The position numbers were made by a program, and so were the translations under genes. The notes under the pieces are model-generated. The model was given only the letters and a program-made list of their open reading frames with translations, was not told the DNA's origin and did not search any database. This document shows positions 60,951 to 64,000 of a stretch of DNA of 64,000 bases, piece by piece; within the stretch, counting starts at the first letter, position 1; every line of letters starts with the position of its first letter. Source of the DNA: Desmodesmus armatus. Lineage: Eukaryota; Chlorophyta; Chlorophyceae; Sphaeropleales; Scenedesmaceae. The stretch spans positions 682,001-746,000 of the forward strand of contig VIIQ02000006.1 of the NCBI GenBank assembly GCA_007449985.2, in the 5' to 3' direction.

Positions 60951-62555
60951 GCAGCAGAGCAGCATGCTCAGCAGGGCGGGGCCTCAGGGTGGGGGTTGCT
61001 GCTGCCCTGCAGGGTCCCACAGCCGTGCTGCTGGCCCCTCCCCTCACCCCCTTGCTGTGCAGCAGCAGCCAGTTGTGCCCCCACTGGCTGCAGTCAGCTC
61101 CGCAGCAGGGCTGATGGGGTGCGGCAGCACAGCCACACAGTCGGCAGCAGGAGCAACGGGGCCTTGCGGGTGCAATCAGAGGCAGCAGGGGTGCAGTCAG
61201 TGGCAGCAAGGTTGTCAGCACCTGGACCCTTACAGCGCCCTGGCAGCGGGAAGGCAGCAGTCAAAGCGCAACTTGGGACGCTGGATCCCTTAAATGCACT
61301 CCCTGAGCTGTGTGAGGGCAGTGGGTGCTTGAGCACTTGCCAGTGGTGCCCCAGCTCCAGCAGGGCCACAGGAGCAGCAGCAGGGGATTCACTGCTCACC
61401 CTGCAGGACAGGGGGGCTGCAGGACATGGCAGCAACACCGGTGAGGGGAAGGGGAGGGGGGAGGGGCAGCTGGAAAGGGGGCGTGGCGGAGTGTATGCTT
61501 GTGTCTGGGGGTTCAACGCACAATGCAGGTGGCTATGTGTGGCCTTAAAGGGTGCCGGTGTCAGTACAGAGGGCGCGCTGCTGTTGTGGGTGCTGACATC
61601 ACTGTGCTGTGGTGTGTTTTGGGTGGCACTTATCTGCATTATCACTGTGAGACCCTTGCATACTGGCAGCTGGGGGCTTCGCAGTGCCACTGCTGATTGC
61701 ACTTCCAGGCGGCAACATGTGTCAGCACAGCAGTACACCTGGGGACAGAAGGCTGTGGGCGCTGCATCTCGTCACCACCAATGTTTGCTGGCTCTGGCGA
61801 CTGCTTGTTTTGTGCCCACGCCCGTCACACCACAGCTGATGGGTTGCATTGCCCTGTGCCCCCCTCCCTCCTCACAGGCTGAGGGTGCTGCCGTGTGTCA
61901 TCCGTTGAGCCCCAGCGGCCTGTCAACAGCAGCAGGCAGACCCTGCTGCACCAAGCTGCCCCCCTCGCTGGCCCCTGGGGGTGACGGCTGCTTCAGGTGA
62001 GGGCCCTGCCTGCTGGGTGCAACAGCAGGGGCGTTTCGTTTAAGGCACGAGCACAGCCACAGCCGCTGACCGCAGAGGGGGGGCAGTGGACTCCGCCCAA
62101 CAGGACCGGAACTGCATGTTTGAAGCATGGCAAGGGTACAGATGCTGTCTCACACAGCCATGGTGCAACCTTGTGAGGGGGCCAGGACTGGGGGCGGCAC
62201 CTGCCACATGTGACAGCGTGGTTGAGTGGTGGTTGACTTGGTGTGCGCTGCCAGTACAGGAGAACCTCCCTGTTTTCCTTCCTGCTGTCTGATGTGCAGG
62301 TGGGGGAGGGGGCTGCTTGCTGGCCGTGTGGCAGTGGTTGATGGCAGGGAGCGGCGCCTCAGCCAGTGGGGTTGGGTGCAGCAGAGCCGCACAGTACACG
62401 ACAGCCTGCATGTTTTCCTTCCTGCTGTCTGGTGTGCAGGTGTGGAGGTGGTGGTGATGGGGCTGCTTGCCGGTTGTGTGGCAGTGGTTGATGGAAAGGA
62501 GGTGCAGCAGAGCCGCACAGCAGCAGCGAGTGGGCTAGGCCAGGTGGAAGCATGA
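60436..62555 (+). CDS. Unidentified Cys-rich/poly-Gln multi-exon gene, structure approximate
   Basis: The best exon ends at a GTGAGT donor after 60711 and reads LSCFNCCLCRVEVDSRTVPA, AELSPHGLLLSWHIGPAWLG, HAQRVACIAKDYRCHRLCVL and VTEGTGDVVETCGLLLKLKQ. A (CAG)n tract at 60904-60950 would give Gln, Ser or Ala depending on frame. Further protein-like pieces are LGTLDPLNALPELCEGSG (~61281-61440), AEGAAVCHPLSPSGLSTAAG (~61879-61998, donor GTGAGG) and GLLAGCVAVVDGKEVQQSRT near the stop at 62553-62555. Phases between the middle pieces do not match with the obvious sites, so at least one exon border is wrong. No family recognised. Confidence 0.35.
62290..62525 (+). repeat. In-frame tandem duplication of ~130 bp
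   Basis: A block beginning TTTTCCTTCCTGCTGTCTG, with GTGCAG acceptor-like end, then GGGCTGCTTGC and GTGGCAGTGGTTGATGG, occurs at ~62271 and ~62410. Both copies read in the same frame as GLLAG(R/C)VAVVDG(R/K)E and VQQSRT. Confidence 0.75.
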
Positions 62556-64000
62556 CCACCCTCCAGCCAGCCACACAAGGCAGGTGGCTTGAATGCTTGG
62601 GCGGCTTGGCTGCTGCTGATGTTGCGCCACAGGTTGACTGTATTGAGGCCCTGTGCTTGTGGGGTGATGTGCCCCTGAAGCAGGGGGCTGGGTGTATGTG
62701 CCGTGCATGTGTGCTATGCTCTGCTGTGGTGTGGTTGGCAGTGTGGTTGGCCCACTCGTGCTGTGCGCACCAAAACACAACACAGTCGGGTTGCGCCTGT
62801 GACCTTGGAACCCAAACAGGTCATGCCAGCCAATACGGTATCGTATATCATGGCCAGCTCCAAACTGGACACCCAGTAAGAATGCATATACCCATAAGTG
62901 TAGTAACCAACCCCAAAGCCATCACTGATGTTGCATCCAACGTACTGCATTTGATGCACCACACCTGCATCAGCGCGCATCCGCCCAACTTCAGTCCGAG
63001 CCGTTGGCAGGCAATAGTGAATTGATAACAATAATTGATAGTATAATTGATAAAAATTGAACTGATAGTGATGGCCAGAAGCCTGGCCCCATCATGTGGC
63101 AGTGAGTTGAGGATGTAGAGGAGTTTGTAACCTCGGTGTACCAACAGTACCAGCGGCAACACCAGTAGCAAAATGACCCCATTTTGGACCCCATACATTG
63201 AGACTGTGATAAGCACAGGCGGGAGTGCTGTAAGGCGGCCTGCACTGTGATGGCCCACAACAAGGACTACCTGAGTCGCGCAGACGACAATATTGTCGAA
63301 ATTGCGAGGAGCAAGAGGGCATTCTTGTCAGGTGGCTGTTTGCAGGGAGCACCTGCCTCCGCAAGCCCTCACAGATTGGATAAAGCCTTCTCACTCAGTG
63401 ACTGTCACAGATTGGATGAAGTAACCTTGGCACCGTGTGGCACTTTTGCTGCCTTGGGCTTGTGGTGCGGACCACCCAAATTCACCAGCAGAGGTGTGGA
63501 GGCAGATCGGGGGGGGGGGGGGGGCTTGAAAAGGTAGCAACCGAGGACAGCATATGTTCACGTGTAAACAGCATGGGCGGTGGGTGGGGGGATGGTGAAA
63601 TGCCAGCTGTAGAAGCAGCCGATGTGTGTTTGATCAAACATGAGGGCCTTGCTTGCTTGCCACTCTTGCCACTCTTCCTCGAGACATGTGCCACATCCAT
63701 CCTGTCCATCCTGTTGACCTGCCCAGTTCATCCAGGGTGGAGAGTACCGCCCAACAGTTGCAACATCAACCTGCAACATCCACAGGCATGCATGACAATA
63801 GCTTTGCACAGCTGCAAGATGATGCTACAAACCGATTAGCCAATTGTCGGATGGATCAGTCACTGAGTGTGGCATCTATGCCAGCCAGGGCTTATGACTT
63901 GACCTTGTTTTTGTCCACGAATGTGTCTGCAGAAATCCGGGGCCCGTTTGTCTAGTCGAAAGCGAACCTTACTAACCGGCCACTAACAATGCTGTTCGGT
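62556..64000. other. Window end, no gene resolved
   Basis: Two plus-strand frames look partly coding: ~62832-63025 (YGIVYHGQLQTGHPVR, to TAA or TGA near 63025) and ATG 63250 (MAHNKDYLSRADDNIVEIAR, with GTGGCT after FLSG). Neither has a full splice context here. A G-run lies at ~63509-63522 and a TTGATA-rich patch at 63022-63070. Confidence 0.25.

Noticed and set aside
1104..62555. A ubiquitin gene cluster (glomulin-like, F-box-like LRR, RING, E2-F-box-TerD)
   Set aside because: These genes are on mixed strands, separated by unrelated genes and repeats, and ubiquitin genes are common in algal genomes, so clustering is not supported.
1..64000. tRNA, rRNA, CRISPR array or bacterial operon
   Set aside because: No cloverleaf, rRNA or direct-repeat/spacer patterns noticed, and the gene structures are clearly nuclear eukaryotic.

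Overview
The window looks like nuclear DNA of a chlorophyte green alga, most likely Chlamydomonadales. The evidence is intron-dense genes, short exons joined at GTGAGT/GTGCG donors and C-rich tracts ending in CAG acceptors, and pervasive CAG/CTG triplets that encode Gln, Ala and Ser tracts. Protein content is plant/algal: importin beta-1, ALG13, a plant-type alpha/beta hydrolase, a MYND-finger protein and LRR/F-box-like proteins. I saw no prokaryotic operons, CRISPR, tRNA or rRNA. Gene models below were built by hand from splice sites with consistent reading phase; none is supported by transcripts.

Layout. 0-5 kb: 5' end of importin beta-1 (minus) divergent from a helical-repeat gene resembling glomulin/ALF4 (plus). 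6.5-7.7 kb: small secreted acidic protein (minus). 9.2-11.3 kb: LRR gene with an F-box-like N-terminus (minus). 13.3-16.1 kb: old tandem array of a ~930 bp unit. 17.2-17.6 kb: short arabinogalactan-like secreted protein interrupted by an in-frame UGA. 20.0-21.1 kb: four-exon gene for a tiny secreted Trp/Arg/Cys-rich peptide. 23.1-25.3 kb: C3HC4 RING protein (minus). 26.8-30.5 kb: 1038-residue low-complexity protein (minus). 31.4-32.7 kb: two tiny membrane-protein ORFs, closely spaced on the minus strand. 33.0-34.7 kb: ALG13 (plus), divergent from them.

35.9-45.1 kb is the centrepiece: a 14-exon, 1265-residue gene joining an N-terminal ubiquitin-conjugating (E2/UBC) domain, a Gln/RG-rich linker, an F-box-like segment, a helical region and a C-terminal TerD domain. 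Its introns, and those of the convergent alpha/beta hydrolase (47.6-51.6 kb, minus), hold long pure C/G runs and repeated partial copies of exon edges carrying their splice sites.

52.9-56.2 kb: MYND-finger protein flanked by ~600 bp diverged inverted repeats. 57-64 kb is only partly resolved: exon-like pieces, a five-copy ~206 bp satellite with an internal hairpin, and a Cys-rich/poly-Gln gene with an in-frame duplication.

Several genes touch ubiquitin biology (glomulin-like, F-box-like LRR, RING, E2-F-box-TerD), but they lie on different strands with separate promoters, so I read this as coincidence rather than a cluster.
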